From Maratus speciosus (lineage: Eukaryota; Arthropoda; Arachnida; Araneae; Salticidae), in contig OZ010786.1 in assembly GCA_963932465.1 (NCBI GenBank), positions 592,399,038 through 592,463,037 of the forward strand: DNA of 64,000 nt, in the 5' to 3' direction. Under the pieces are notes generated by a model that saw only the letters and a list, made by a program, of their open reading frames with translations, ran no database searches and was not told the DNA's origin. Below are positions 1 to 11,967 of this stretch, piece after piece. The number at the start of each line of letters is the position of its first letter. The stretch's first letter is position 1. Both the position numbers and the translations under genes were made by a program.

Positions 1-2300
1 TTCTAGTTTATTTAAGTCAAAATTTTCCTAAAAAATATTTATTTAGTGACCTTTTTTTAAATATCCTATTAAAGTTAATCTTTAAAATACATATTGCAAG
101 GTTTTATGGGATTTCTTTTTCGATAATAAATAAGTGTATTTAGAAAATTAAATTTTGTATATTCATTTATCTCCAGGAATATTTTTTAAATAGAGAGTTA
201 GAGTGCGGACAGACTGCTAGACGGACAGACGGAGAGACAAACCGAAGTCATAAGCACTTTTCAACTTGTGTCCTATATTATGTATCCTGTATTATATGAA
301 CTTTTAAAAACTATATACTAAAGCAGTTTAATCTATAACTTCCCATCAGGCATGAAAAACACTTTGTTTCAATGCTTAAATACCATATTTTACTTTTTAG
401 TGCCAATAATTACGCGTATCATAAACGTAGAAAATGAATTTACAATAGAAGAAAATTTAATAACCGATTCAGTATGTCTATAATTAAATGTTTGATTAAA
501 ATCACAAACAGAAAAAATGCTTACAGACAATTTAAAAAAATAAATATACCAATTTGAAAAACACTAAAAATAATAATTAGTATTTACAATTGTACTATTA
601 AACAACAGCAAACTCAATAGATAAATTAAATGCATTATTAGATTTAACAATATCTCAAAAATATTTCCATATGGTATAAGGAATTCCTATTATTTTATAA
701 TTTCGGCAAATGTTAAATCTGAAAACATTGGTTTGAAGATTTAGGATTTTGAAAGATAATTTAAAATATTATTAGCACTAATAGAACATTCTTTCAAATG
801 TTTCACTACTGTAATATGTAAAAATACATTTTCCCAGTATAATGTTAATTTCTAATCTGAAACAGTTTCGTAATCTCATGATAATCGAACGTCATATTTA
901 ACCCCAAAATAATAATAACTATAAGTGTTAGTAATCAAAAAATAGTAAGAAGCCGATAAAATAATTCCAAATGATTATCGTTCCATAATGTTCAATCTCA
1001 TGTAAGAGTAAATTAATGTTTATATTAATTCCAGTATGAATGTAGGCATGAATCAGTCTCTGCGCAGTTTTTTTTTTCAAGCGATGGCAGATTAAGATTT
1101 TTTCTTTACAGTTATCGAATTGGAAAACATCGTTTCTGACAGTTAAAAATCAGTCTCTTACAAATATAACATAAAACTATTTAACTCATATGTACAAATC
1201 AGGAATAAAATATTTAAATTAAATAAAACTTACATATACGTTCTATTAATATCCGTGTATCCTAAAATGGTTATTTCCTTATCTTAAAGTGTTGGTTGTA
1301 GACGTGGTGAAGGTGATGTTCTAAAAACAGTGAACTATTTATTTCCCGCGTCTTCTCATGTTTATTTTTTTGTGGGCAGTCGATTTTCAAGCAGATGGTC
1401 TGGTACAGATTATTTGTTTTTGCTTGCAAGAGATATGAAACTTGAATGCGCAGTAATTTTCTGAAAGTAGGGTTAATAAAAATTTTGTATTTGAAGAAAT
1501 GTCCAATGTATTTAACCTTTTCTTTTTATCCGTACCAAATAATTCAAGTTAAAATGTATTGTAAAGTTCCTTTTTTCTAAATAATTATAATAATAATATT
1601 CATAATTAGAGTTTATTAGATATACCATTGTTTAACTTTTCAAAAGGTGTAAAAATAAATTTAATGGTAATAACGAGCCCCCTTTTTTTTTCTTTTTTTT
1701 TTAAAGTAAAGTTTGTTTTGCACAAATTTTGTATATTTCTTTTATTTTCGGAAAATGCTAATTTTATTTAAAAAGTCTGTAAGAAGTAGAATTTATGACT
1801 TGAATACAAATTATAAAAATATTCTAAAGCAAGAAATGCATAGATGACTAAACTCTGAAGACTCTTTCTACGTGCTCATTAAAAGGTGCAGATTTAACTG
1901 TAATAGAATTTTTTTATTTTGAAACCACAGAAGTGTTTCGAATAATCCTGGTCGGTAAAAAAAGAAATAAATAAATAAATTTCCTCCCAGCATACTAAAT
2001 ATGTAAAGTGTATAAATTTAATATTCCTAATTCTAAATATATTATCCAAATGCTAGAAAAAATTGAAATCATGAAAAAGTATACATTCACTATCTTAGAT
2101 ATCAAATTGATAAAATATAGCCTGAAAATTTAGTTTATTAATGCTTGTATCGTGCACTTTATTTATTATGCCCCTTCCCCTCCGCTTTAGTGACAGAATT
2201 TACCATTTGCTATCCACTAATATATTTTATTCCTTATGCCATGTAAATCGTGACTGTTTAAAATATTTCTCTTCATTTTCAAAGATCTTTGAAGTTCATA
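1..2300. other. AT-rich noncoding DNA, nothing recognised
   Basis: There is no open reading frame of note and no repeat family I recognise. The stretch contains homopolymer A/T tracts. A short run of GACGGACAGACGG-like repeats near 200-240 resembles the one that ends the tandem array at 15.6 kb and the one that opens the nested element at 50.8 kb. Confidence 0.5.
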
Positions 2301-2305
2301 TTTTT

Positions 2306-2590
2306 GTCACACTGTGACTTACAATATGGTGTTTTTTTTGTCACATATGTGACGTGACGTACGTTACATAGCAGTGACATAACAGTGACCTCACAATTTT
2401 TTTTAATTGCCAGAAAAACATAATTTTACAGTAAATAACATGTTTTGAAGAATTTTCGTAATTTTTTAAAGTTTTCTAAGAAGTTCACATCTCAGTCACA
2501 ATGTGACATCACTGAGTGGTGGCATTTTGGTCACAGATGTGACGTGACCACAGTGACTTACAGTGACGTCACAACGACATCACCGTGACC
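2306..2590. repeat. Cluster of GTGAC/GTCAC pentamers
   Basis: About fifteen GTGAC or GTCAC pentamers occur within 285 bases, many as inverted pairs such as GTCACATATGTGAC and GTCAC-ACT-GTGAC, and one as TGACGTCA. They fall in two blocks (about 2306-2395 and 2485-2590) that look like a degenerate direct duplication. The flanks have no such density. Function is unknown: it could be a decayed satellite or a cluster of binding sites of the CRE (TGACGTCA) type. Confidence 0.5.
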
Positions 2591-2599
2591 ATGCATGCT

Positions 2600-3640
2600 A
2601 TGAGGGTATTTACATTTTAACAATCCATAATTACATTTAAATACATGTATCGATAGAAAGTGCAAATGATATCGCCCAAAATATTTATAACGTTTTAAAG
2701 ATAAGTAATTATTTTTTTTAAAAAAATAAACAGAAATAACAAAAGTAAACTCACTGTGATTTCTAAAAAATATATAATTTTAAAAGAAATTTTAATTAAT
2801 TCTTGAAAATTTATGTTTAATGTTATTACAATTAAAGAAATTCGTGCAGCAATCAGAAAAAAAGTTAAGAATTTTTTTTTTTAATAATTTATAATAGTTT
2901 TGGGTTCTATACTTTGAATAAAACATAAAAATTCTTCCTTCCTAATTACTTCAAAAGAGTATTTTTGGAACTATTATTTCAAACTTAAAAGAATTCTTTG
3001 TCAGAGCCCTCTGTATTCATTTCCAATGCAAGAAATAATTATGATAGTTTCGAATTGTTAAATGCACTAGGAAGAAAAATTCAGTAGTAATTGACGTTTA
3101 AAAAAAGCAGATCAAGAATATGCGTACTTTCGAAAGTTAAGAATGTTTTAATTGTTTCGTTCGTTGTAAAATAGAATATGCAGGAATATTTTTTATCAAG
3201 ATTTACTAACGAAGAAATAATTAGAAATAATTAGTAGTATGTTACATAGTTACCAATTTTTGTGCTTTTGTGATACTATTTAAATTCAATAGGATGTCCG
3301 TATTTAATCGGACTGTAATAACTAACTAACTGTAATTAATAAAAATTAACTGTCCGTATTTAATCGGAATTTTTGCCGATTAAAAAAAGAAAAAATATAT
3401 TTTAAATTTTAATAGTAAGGAAAACGTTGGAAGCTATGATGTTATATATAAATTAGAAAAAAACACATTTCGACAATAAAAATTAATTGCCACAATATGG
3501 CGACATTAGTCCATTAAAGGTTACTATTCGGTGATTATAAATAAAAAGTCCGAATTAAATTATTTTTATTAAAAAACTCTAAATTCACACCAGAAAATTT
3601 TGGGAAATAATTTTGTTAAATTTAATTTTGGTGTCCATTT
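2600..3640. other. AT-rich noncoding DNA
   Basis: No coding signal was seen. The tandem-looking phrase TGTCCGTATTTAATCGG occurs twice (about 3295 and 3350). A copy of the CACCAG-AAAATTTT core found in many MITEs of this window lies at about 3588, just before the LINE fragment. Confidence 0.4.
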
Positions 3641-3652
3641 ATTTATACGCGT

Positions 3653-4219
3653 GAAAACAAAACTACTGCAACATACCTCTCTCGTAAATTATATTTTCCT
3701 AGTAGAATAATTATTAATAATCCTGTCATCCCTTGGTCTGAACATGATAAGTATCTTGGGGTCACTCTTGATCTTCGTTTAACTTGGAGTAAGCATATAC
3801 TTTCCATTAGAGGGAAAATCGCTGGTGCCTTTAACGCTATCAAACCTCTCCTCAATAGTAAAACACTTTCAGTTCACACCAAACTTATTCTTTACAATTC
3901 ATGTATCCTCCCAATTATTACCTATGCCAGTCCGGTCTGGGGTTTCATCTGTAGTACTTCTATGGACAACCTAAGTCGCCTACATAATAGACATCTGCGT
4001 ATTGTTCGCAATGCTTCCCGTTATTTACGAAACTCTACGGTACGTAGGGATATAAAAACAACCACACTGCATAAGCGTATCAACGACTTAGCAAAGAAAT
4101 ACTACGGTAAAATCTTCGATCTCCCTAACGTAATCGTAGCGGAGCTACCGGATTATGACGCCTTTGAGCCCCAACACCTGAAACGCCCCCGGTTTTCCAT
4201 GATTATGGACACCCACTAA
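3653..4219 (+). pseudogene. Jockey-like LINE ORF2 C-terminal fragment (copy A)
   Basis: An open frame of 188 codons runs without an ATG from 3653 to the stop at 4217-4219. It encodes the end of a non-LTR retrotransposon reverse transcriptase: the thumb-like YLGVTLD..LTW..H motif, then ITYASPVWG and the LSRLHN..LR.VRNASRYLRN segment, which are hallmarks of Jockey/I-group ORF2 C-termini. The frame is intact here, but the fingers and palm with the YADD catalytic box are missing, so the copy is 5'-truncated, as is usual after target-primed reverse transcription. It matches copy B on the other strand (5.7-7.2 kb) nearly residue for residue. It is a dead retrotransposon fragment, not a host gene. 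The clade call is from motif memory only. Confidence 0.85.
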
Positions 4220-4770
4220 CATCTGGGTACATCATGCTAAGATTGCATCTGTCTATATTTTTTTTCATTAACTTACCTTTATTATTTCTTATAAAATAAA
4301 ACCCGCTCTATAAGTGATATAGAGAACATAAAAATTGTAAAATATAAAAAAATTATGGCCCTGATTAGTCCCTTCTTTTGGTTAATGTGGACTTTGCTAC
4401 CTCTAGCTTTTCTTGCCTATGCTTGGCGAGAGCACCACTGAACAGAGCTAACGTTTACCTATTTTAAACCCTTATAGTAGTTTTTAAACTACAGTTTGAC
4501 TATTTATTTAACTTTTTTAGATTCAATTTTACTTTTTTATTCCTCTTAAGTCTTAACTTAATTTGTAATTTTTCTTCTCTTTTAATCTTAATTTTTTTAA
4601 TTTTTTCTTTATTTATTTAACTTTTTTCAATAGTAGTTCTCTACTACAGTTTAACATTTTCCCAATGGCTCATAAAAACATAAGATACTTCAATTCCTAG
4701 TCTGGGTGTTAAGCTGATATCAGCTAGGAAACCGCTTAATACTGTTCACCTGTTCATTATCTCATAAAAC
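4220..4770 (+). mobile_element. LINE copy A 3' untranslated tail
   Basis: This sequence follows the LINE stop codon. Its landmarks recur in inverted orientation next to copy B: a segment reading GGCCCTGATTAGTCCC, a stretch with CTACTACAGTTTAAC, and a terminal block with CCTAGTCTGGGTGTTAAGC and AGCTAGGAAACC. It is therefore the shared 3' end of the same LINE family. It ends near 4770. Confidence 0.7.
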
Positions 4771-5671
4771 AAAAATAATTATTAAAACCTTCTGCAGAGA
4801 ATTTGGAATTTCTAAATACAAAATCGCTTAAATCATGCTCCATGACATTGACCATGCTCCATTTCTTGACTATGGCCTCTAGAATACTATACATCATAAT
4901 TTCCCTATTACGTAGTCAACGTAACGCAGTGTTTAGTACTCAAGCATACTTGGTTAGTGTTGCCGCATCTGAAGGATTTTTTATTTAGAAATATTGAATT
5001 AACACCAGAAAATATTGAATAGCAGTTTTTTTTTACTTTATTTGTACAGAACAAGACAGCAAAGCGATATAAGTAAGCATCCTATCTTAAATGGGAGAAG
5101 TAAACGCAAGATTAAAAGAGAGCTCACATCAATCAAGGTCATGCGCCACGTAGCGGATGGAGTGTGAACTACAGGTAGATACCTAAATGTTTTCTTACTG
5201 ACACCACTAAAATTGTAAAGTTTTTTTCACTTTGATTAATAACTGAAGTGCCTCTGATAAGGCGAAAAAAACTTCGTGGTGTCCAGAGCGTCTGGATGCC
5301 CCTCTCGCTATTATTTTGCAATAAATGTGGCAAACAAAATTCATTTCCATGAGTGACTGAAGATTTAGAAAATACGCGCCACACTAAAAGCCAGCGTATG
5401 TGAATTATCACTCCGTCCACAAGGTGGCGCAACTGTGTTAATTTACGCCTGATTCCAACATTAAGTTTGTTCGCTTACTTATAACGCTTTGCATGACAGT
5501 TTTTACAGAAAAAATAACTAATAAAAGTCATTGTTGAAAATTGGAGAGTTTAAATAAAAAAATCAGCAGGATGTGGCCACCGGATTGCCAGTTTGGCTTT
5601 CAATTTTAAACTGAAATTTCAAAATTACCTCAGAAAATTTTGAAAGAAAAATTTTCATTTTATTTTATCGC
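4771..5671. other. Spacer between the two tail-to-tail LINE copies
   Basis: No gene was seen. The spacer holds two core-like motifs (CACCAGAAAATATTGAATAG at about 5003 and CACCACTAAAATTGTAAAG at about 5202). It also holds a pair of inverted phrases, GCGCCACGTAGCGGATGGAG at about 5142 and CTCCGTCCACAAGGTGGCGC at about 5410, that bracket roughly 290 bases and suggest a decayed inverted-repeat element. A fragment resembling the end of the MITE at 52.5 kb lies at about 5580-5640. Confidence 0.4.
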
Positions 5672-6343
5672 TGAACAGGTACTGAACAGGTAATCAGCAT
5701 TGGGGGGTTTCCTAGCTGTTATCAGCTTAACACCCAGACTAGGAAATTGGAATGTCTTATGTTTTAATGAGCCATTGTGATAAAGTTAAACTGTAGCAAT
5801 GCTACTAGAAGAGAAAATGAAGTTAACAAGACAAAAATAAGAAATTTAAGAAAAATAGGAATAAAATTAAATTTAAGTAAAATTTTAAGATGAAAGAAAG
5901 TTAACAATAAATCTTAAAAGATACATGAATCTTAAAATAAGTAAAGTCAAACTATAGTTATAAAACTACTATAAAGAATTTAGAAAGTTAAAGTTAGTAC
6001 TGTTCAGAGAAACACTCACCAAGCAAGGGCAAGAAAAGCTAGGGTGGCAAGACCACAACATCCAACCAAGAAAAAAAAAGGGGGGGGGGACTAATCAGGG
6101 CCATACATTTTATTTTTTTTTTTAAGTTTTTCAATTTTATGGTCTCTATAGTATATAGAGAGTTTTTTTTTTATATAAGAAAAGTATATAAAAAGGTAAG
6201 AAAAATATAGAGGAGGCAAAATATAGCGTGGTGAACTCAGATGTTACTGAGTGTCCATAATTATGGAAAACCTGGACCGTTTAAGATGGTGGGGTTCAAA
6301 AGCGTCATAATTCGGTAGCTCCGCTACGATTTCATTAGGGAGG
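5672..6343 (-). mobile_element. LINE copy B 3' tail and decayed ORF2 end
   Basis: This is the minus-strand counterpart of the copy A tail, including the CTAATCAGGGCC landmark at about 6090. Just downstream of the readable ORF (about 6240-6345) the last 30 codons are still recognisable but lie out of frame. Relative to copy A a few bases are missing after the LAKK residues, which makes a TGA stop. Confidence 0.7.
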
Positions 6344-7162
6344 TCAAAATTTTTTGGCTAAGTCGTTAATGCGCTTACGTAAGGTAGTAGTTTTTAGATC
6401 TCTTCGGACCGTGGAGTTGCGAAGATAACGAGATGCGTTACGGACAGTACGCAGGTTGGAATTGTGCAAGCGACTAAGGTTGTCCATAGTGGTCTTACAA
6501 GTGAAGCCCCAGACCGGACTGGCATAGGTTATGATGGGAAGGATGCATGAGTTATAGAGAATTAATTTATTGTGGACAGGCCAGGTTTTACTGTTAAGGA
6601 GAGGTTTTATAGAGTTAAAGGCTCCAGCGACTTTACCTCTGATGGAGAAAGTGTGCTTTTTCCAAGTTAAGAGGCGGTCCAGAAGGACCCCAAGATACTT
6701 AGCTTGGTCTGACCAAGGGATAACAGTGTTGTTAATAATGATTCTGTTAGGGAAAATTATTTTGCGAGAGAAATATACTGCAGTAGTTTTAGTTTCATTT
6801 ATGACAACGCGCCAAAGCATACACCAGTTCATGAAGTCATCAACATGAGTCTGTAGGTACCTGTATAGAGTATACGGGTGGTGTGCCGAAGCGTAAATAC
6901 AGGTGTCGTCCGCATAAAGAGCGAGGTGAGTGTGCAAGGAGCGTGGGATATCGTTAAAGAAAATGTTAAATAAAAATGGGCCCAACACGCTCCCCTGGAG
7001 GATGCCCGCTAGGATAAGGAGAATAATAGAAAGAATGTTGTTTATGCGGACTTGAAAAGAGCGGTCGCAAAGGTACGAATATATTAAATGTATAAGTCTG
7101 GGATGAAAACCGAGCTGAATTAATTTGTAAATGAGGCAAAATTTGCCTATTGAATAATGCAT
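6344..7162 (-). pseudogene. Jockey-like LINE reverse transcriptase fragment (copy B)
   Basis: The 272-residue frame encodes the palm and thumb of a non-LTR reverse transcriptase. The QGSVLGP motif is at residues 56-62, the catalytic YADD at 83-86, YLGVLLD further on, then ITYASPVWG and the LSRLHN..LRTVRNASRYLRN block. It would make cDNA from the element RNA by target-primed reverse transcription. The N-terminal endonuclease and fingers are absent, so the copy is 5'-truncated near 7165, and the first dozen residues may not belong to the element. The frame ends early because a small deletion after LAKKF creates a stop that copy A lacks. It faces copy A tail to tail. The ATG is an internal methionine, not a true start. 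Confidence 0.85.
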
Positions 7163-7165
7163 AAA

Positions 7166-7484
7166 ATGCTCATCTTTATTTCTGGTATAACCCGGAATTT
7201 TTGAATAAAAATAAAGCCTAAACTGGCAAACCTGTGCGGCAACACTGTAGCTTGGTAATCATTTAATCGACACAGGAGGGATGAAAGGTTGAGTGTACCT
7301 TGTCTAAGAGTCCAGACCAATGTCGAACATGGTACATATATCGTTGCTGTCAGAAGAACTGACCACTAAGCTATTGTGTTTCTAAAATGCATATAGTATA
7401 AATAAAAATATATGTTACTTTAAAACTTAATATGTGTATACATAAATAGTGAAATTATGTTGAGAAATATGTAAAATAATTTTT
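7166..7484. other. Unassigned sequence between LINE B and mariner relic
   Basis: No gene was seen. A phrase GTGCGGCAACACTGTAGC at about 7224 resembles, inverted, AGTGTTGCCGCA at about 4956 on the far side of the LINE pair. Confidence 0.35.
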
Positions 7485-8482
7485 CAGTGTCTCATAAAAG
7501 TTCCCGTACTCCAACTTAAAGAACTCATTGTCTGCGATCTTTTTTAAATATTAAATTTTATCCTCTGCTTATCTTTGCATCAATTATTGAGTTTCTATCG
7601 TTTGGTTCTTTTCGCACTTAATTGGTGCGATAATAAAGTTCTATGTTATTTTGTCCTTCATAGTGGAATAAATTTATCACGCATTCAGAGAATTGCAATG
7701 CTCGAAACTTATTTTGAATGTAAATCACTTGGATGGTGCAAAGATGTTTGGCGAAATAAATATCCAAATGATGCAATACCGAGTAAACAACCGTTATATC
7801 GGCTCGTTTGACAATACCGTAATACAGGTTCGGTGGAAGACAAGCATAGGAATGGAAAGCCAAAAGTTGTTACACCAATCTTTTACATTCTCAAAAAATT
7901 GTCACAAGGTGTGGTGTATTACGCAAAAGGATAGTTGGACCTCTGTTTTTCGAATCAACTGTTGATAGTTTTGTATACAGGGAACTTATCCAGCAAATTG
8001 TTGCATTGTAAGAAGTGAATGAATGAAATTCTCTGTTCCAACAAGATGGTGCAACAATACATACAACGAGATGAAACCATGGACATGCCTTTTCTGGCGA
8101 TGGACTCATTTCAAAAAATTTTTGCCAGCTCGATCCCCTGATCTGAGCATCCCGGACATTTTTTGTGGGGATATTTAAATAAAAAAGCTTATGTAAATAA
8201 TCCTCAAACAATAGATGATCTGAATATTGCCATTTCTCAAAGGATACAAGAAGTCACCCCCAGCACGTTAAACCCCCTTTCTACAAACATACGCAAAAGA
8301 ATTCATCTTTGACCCCGGTGGATATTTTGAAAATTTATTACAAATGTAAATTCAGTATTTTTTCCTGCGTGATGTTAAAAGTGCTTTTTATCATTAGCAT
8401 AAAAGTAATCGCTTTAATGTTTGTTCTTTTGTCAATAATAAATACATATGCCGTCAGTACGGGACTCTTTTAGGACACTCTG
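7485..8482 (+). mobile_element. Mariner/IS630-type DNA transposon relic with 27-bp TIRs
   Basis: Terminal inverted repeats are visible. The left end reads CAGTGTCTCATAAAAG then TTCCCGTACT; the right end reads AGTACGGGACTC then TTTTAGGACACTCTG. The right end abuts TA; the left flank no longer shows TA. The 998-bp length fits a mariner-type element with a single transposase frame, found inside in broken form. Confidence 0.8.
7575..8290 (+). pseudogene. Broken mariner-type transposase
   Basis: The N-terminal helix-turn-helix region is readable from about 7680 (QRIAMLETYFECKSLGW... to PSKQPLYRLV), with a stop at 7809-7811. Just past that stop comes a segment typical of the linker after the DNA-binding domain (RNTGSVEDKHRNGKPK), then frameshifts. 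The catalytic part survives at about 8036-8290 in shifting frames as LFQQDGATIHTT, RSPDLS.PDFF.WGYLNKKAY and NPQTIDDLN, which include the second Asp of the DDE/D triad (QQDGA) and the PDLS motif with the third. It would have cut and pasted the element at TA sites. At least one stop and several frameshifts make it non-functional. Confidence 0.8.
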
Positions 8483-8978
8483 TATATGTACTAGAATATA
8501 CATTTAATAAAATATGTATCATTCATTTGTAATAAGTAAACTTTCCGGTTCAAACTATGATTTGAACCAGATGTTTTATGTTTATGGACAAAATGGGAGG
8601 TTGGCAGCTACGCTATATTTATTCAAGTAACAATATATGCATAACTGACAAGTTTTACGCTAAGGAAATCTCCAATTAAACACGTCAAAAATTTGTAATA
8701 CATTTTACCAGTAGAAAATAAGCGTAAAAGTTGGCAGCTATGCATATGTGAGTGTCCCTGTTAGTATGGAAAAAAACTACTTAGTATAAATATTAATTAG
8801 TAATTGAGAATTTGATATATGGTAAATTTATTAAATTATAAATGCAATTTCGAAACTCAAACAGTATTTATTCATTTATAGATACATATATATATAGATA
8901 GATAGATAGATATAAGTTTCTTCTTCAATGCAGTTTTACAAAATATAAAAATTATAATAAAAATATACATATATATAT
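8483..8978. other. AT-rich DNA with GATA microsatellite
   Basis: No gene was seen. A short (TATA/GATA)n run lies at about 8883-8917. A hairpin-like inverted phrase around CGGTTCAAACTATGATTTGAACC lies near 8547 and is not tRNA-like beyond that. Confidence 0.45.
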
Positions 8979-8981
8979 TAA

Positions 8982-9246
8982 CCCCCTCACTGACAAGCCC
9001 GTATTAATACGTTCACTAAGCTTCAGGTTTCACTGCAATACAAGCAATATTTAAAGTAATATAATGCTATTGATTTAATGTATTTTTAGTACATTGAACA
9101 ATGATTAATACTTCCAAGGATTGCATTCATATTCGTTATTAAGTTTTTTTTTATAAAATGTTCAAAGAATTATTTTTTTAGCATTTAAAACAAAATGCAG
9201 AGAAAACAACATTACAATTTTGTCCTTTTCCAAGACAGTCGGAGGG
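8982..9246. mobile_element. TTAA-flanked MITE, 265 bp
   Basis: TTAA lies on both sides. The left end reads CCCCCTCACTGAC and the right end GACAGTCGGAGGG, which are inverted repeats. The TTAA duplication with C-rich ends is the signature of the piggyBac group (established for that superfamily). It has no coding capacity. Confidence 0.6.
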
Positions 9247-9737
9247 TTAAATCAGCAGATAGATTTTTTTCAATATCTTCCAGCATCTTTACTGTAACAT
9301 AGAATTCTCTACACATTTAACTTTCTTGAAAAACTTCTAAAGAAAAAGTTGTTGATCTCACGATAAAATCAATACGACTTTGAAAGCTATTGCAATTTAA
9401 AAAGTTTTCAGAGAGTATCATAGACAGTCTAAAAAAAGAAGCAAACTTAAGAATGAACTGAAAGAAAGAAAAGAGAAATTTAAACTGGCAGAGGATTTGC
9501 AGTTTGAGAGGTATTTCTGACTTTTCCCAGTCCTTTTTCGAAATTATTTTATTGATATAGCATAAAATTTGGAAAGAAAGTTTATATTGTTTTGTTAAAT
9601 AAATATTACTTTTCTGACTTTTTTATTTTTACTTACACTATTTTAACAGGTATTTGGCATGGAACAATGAGTAAAGAGAAATTGACATGTCCTCAAAATG
9701 ATGAAGTTTCAACTGTAACCGGTTTCGCAGCGGTTAA

Positions 9738-10070
9738 CTACCGCCGGTTAAAACTTCCACCAGTAAAATTGAATAGAAAATTTATCCTTATTTAAACGCC
9801 TCATTAATACTGAATTTTAGTTATAATTATGGCCTAAAGTAGATATTTTTAAAGGGGAATTTTACTTCGTCGATACTCAAGCCCAGCGTTTTCACCATAT
9901 TGTGACAACCTAAACAACCTCCTGTCAGTATCAGTGAAATAAGTTATAATATCCGGGCCAACTTCCACCAGTAAAAATAAATATAAAATTTTACCAGATT
10001 TGCGAGGGACATTTTGTATGAACAATCCGCTAAAATAAGGCGAAATATACTAGTGGAAGTTTGCTTCGAC
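9738..10070. repeat. CTTCCACCAGTAAAA inverted-repeat elements
   Basis: Two left-type ends (CTTCCACCAGTAAAA at about 9754 and 9962) and one right-type end (ACTAGTGGAAGTTTGC at about 10049) are seen. The same termini recur at 30.37-30.51 kb and twice at 52.1-52.46 kb, so this is a dispersed family with TIRs of about 18 bp. The flanks share GTGACAACC and CGGTTAA phrases. There is no protein. Confidence 0.5.
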
Positions 10071-10262
10071 TAAAATTAGAAACTGTTAATCTGGTGTAAA
10101 AAATTAACCGCCATCTTGTGACAACCTCCTCAGTAACTTCACTTGCAACTGGCAAGTTTTGCTATATATAAAATATATCTATATCTATTGCTATATGATA
10201 AATATATCTATATATAAATAAAAATTATGCGGAATATTTGCATTTGTACTGGTAATCTCGCT

Positions 10263-10265
<3 letters not shown>

Positions 10266-10304
<39 letters not shown>
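10266..10304. repeat. Poly(A) tract, about 39 bp
   Basis: A pure A run with no convincing retrotransposon body directly upstream. Comparable runs lie at 37.40-37.44 kb (T) and 58.26-58.30 kb (A). Confidence 0.9.
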
Positions 10305-10306
<2 letters not shown>

Positions 10307-10696
10307 ATGTTGCTGCTGCCGTAATTGATTTTTCTGTGACCTTTTCCCTTTATCCCCATATCCTACAAAAATTATTACAGATAAAAACATGAAAACTGGT
10401 AATTTTTACAGAAAATTGTATGATACAAACGTTGAAGTTGACAATTTTTAAATAGTATAGTTATTTTAAGTGCTATTTAATAGTGAAATAAATTAAGATA
10501 TTCCAGTTTAAAAAGCTTTACGGAATAAAAATCCATGCGTAGCAATTTAAATTTCTTTTGCTGGCGTATACTAGACTAGACTGTAGTGTGCAGTGTCCAA
10601 TAATGTTTTTAATTTGTTTAATTAGTTTACTTTTTTTCAAACTTTTTTATTCAAATTTTATTACCTGTATAAAGATTCAAAACATAATTTTAAATA

Positions 10697-11090
10697 CCGT
10701 ATATACTCGCGTATAAGTCGTCTCGCATATAAGTCAACCACCTAACTTTCGAATGCAAATTCTGGAAAAAATCAAAAACCCGCATATAAGTCGATCCCCC
10801 AACTTTTTGCTTCAATTTTGCACAAAATCAAACCAAAGATTTCACTTGCCAATGCAAAAAGGTAGTAAGTTAACACAAACAAATCATTGAAATTCTTTTA
10901 AAAAGTAGATTATTATTATTTGTATATTTTATATATTATTTTTCTATTCATACACACAAAATGCCATATTTTTGCAGTATTCGAAGTTTTTGTTTTTGCT
11001 TTTTTAACTGACTCGCATATAAGTCGACCACCCAAATTTGCTTACCGAAAATTGTCAGAAATTCCTCGACTTATACGCGAGTATATACGG
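10697..11090. mobile_element. TA-flanked MITE with CCGTATATACTCGCG ends
   Basis: The left end reads CCGTATATACTCGCGTATAA and the right end is its inverse, TTATACGCGAGTATATACGG, with TA on each side. The motif CGCATATAAGTCGACC recurs several times inside, in both halves. The TA target points to the Tc1/mariner/pogo group. It has no transposase. Confidence 0.75.
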
Positions 11091-11714
11091 TAGTCATTTT
11101 TATTTACCGATGCCAAATTTTAAAAGTTCTAAATAATAATATATCCAACTACTTTTCAATTGAAAAATAAATTTGCACGTGAAAAATTAAATAATCAAAA
11201 AAGAAAAATTAAATAAAAAATTAAATTATTTCGTGCAAAAAACGCTTTATTCTCAGAATTACGTCAAATTTAAACAGTTTTCTTATAATATCTAAAATAA
11301 AACTTTTTCTCTAGATGTTATAAAAATCTGAGAGGGAAGCGATATCTTTTACTTCGGATCTGGTGTGCTTGTAGTAGTACATGTCTTTTCATCGAGTATT
11401 ATTTTGTCTTAACAATTACTTTTGTTACTATCTACATATAGTAATGCTAGTATATGGCTATGACTTTCTTATTATTATTTCATTTATGTTTTGGCATTTA
11501 GTAATAACAGTAATAATAAAAGTTTGCTTAATTCTCTTTTCACCTTTGGTGATTCCTTTATTTTATACCTGTATTTCACACTGCAAATTTAAAATATAGG
11601 GTACTTTTCTGAAGGAATCATATGTGATAAAACGCAAAAAACATTAGAAAGCTTTAATATCAATTAAACCCTGCTGTAATACGATATTTTCCAAACGTCT
11701 CCAAAAACACTTCC
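11091..11714. other. AT-rich noncoding DNA
   Basis: A frame of 72 codons at 11381-11599 is hydrophobic and T-rich and shows no family features. I treat it as chance. Confidence 0.45.
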
Positions 11715-11718
11715 TTAA

Positions 11719-11887
11719 CCCATTATCATATAAATATGAAGTGAATAGTGCATAAAATAAGTACATTCTTTAGGTTTCAGACAATGAGATACTTCAAGTA
11801 AATCTATTTGAATAGCTACGATTAACATTATTAAAGTAAAAGTAATTTTGTTCTCAAAATTGAAAAGAAAAATCGGAATCGAAAGGG
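11719..11887. mobile_element. Possible decayed TTAA-type MITE
   Basis: TTAA then CCCATTATCA opens it, and GAAAGGG followed by CTAA closes it, which would be a one-base decay of the duplication. The inverted match is short, so this is tentative. Confidence 0.35.
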
Positions 11888-11967
11888 CTAACCATTTTAT
11901 ACAAGCTGATTTTCAAATGAGCAATTGCTCTTTCTTGATAAATCACTAAAACAACAGCTGTCGTTAA

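Noticed and set aside
6570..6848. 92-codon plus-strand frame
   Set aside because: Antisense shadow of the LINE reverse transcriptase on the minus strand.
7618..8211. Minus-strand frames of 81 and 106 codons
   Set aside because: Antisense shadows of the broken mariner-type transposase.
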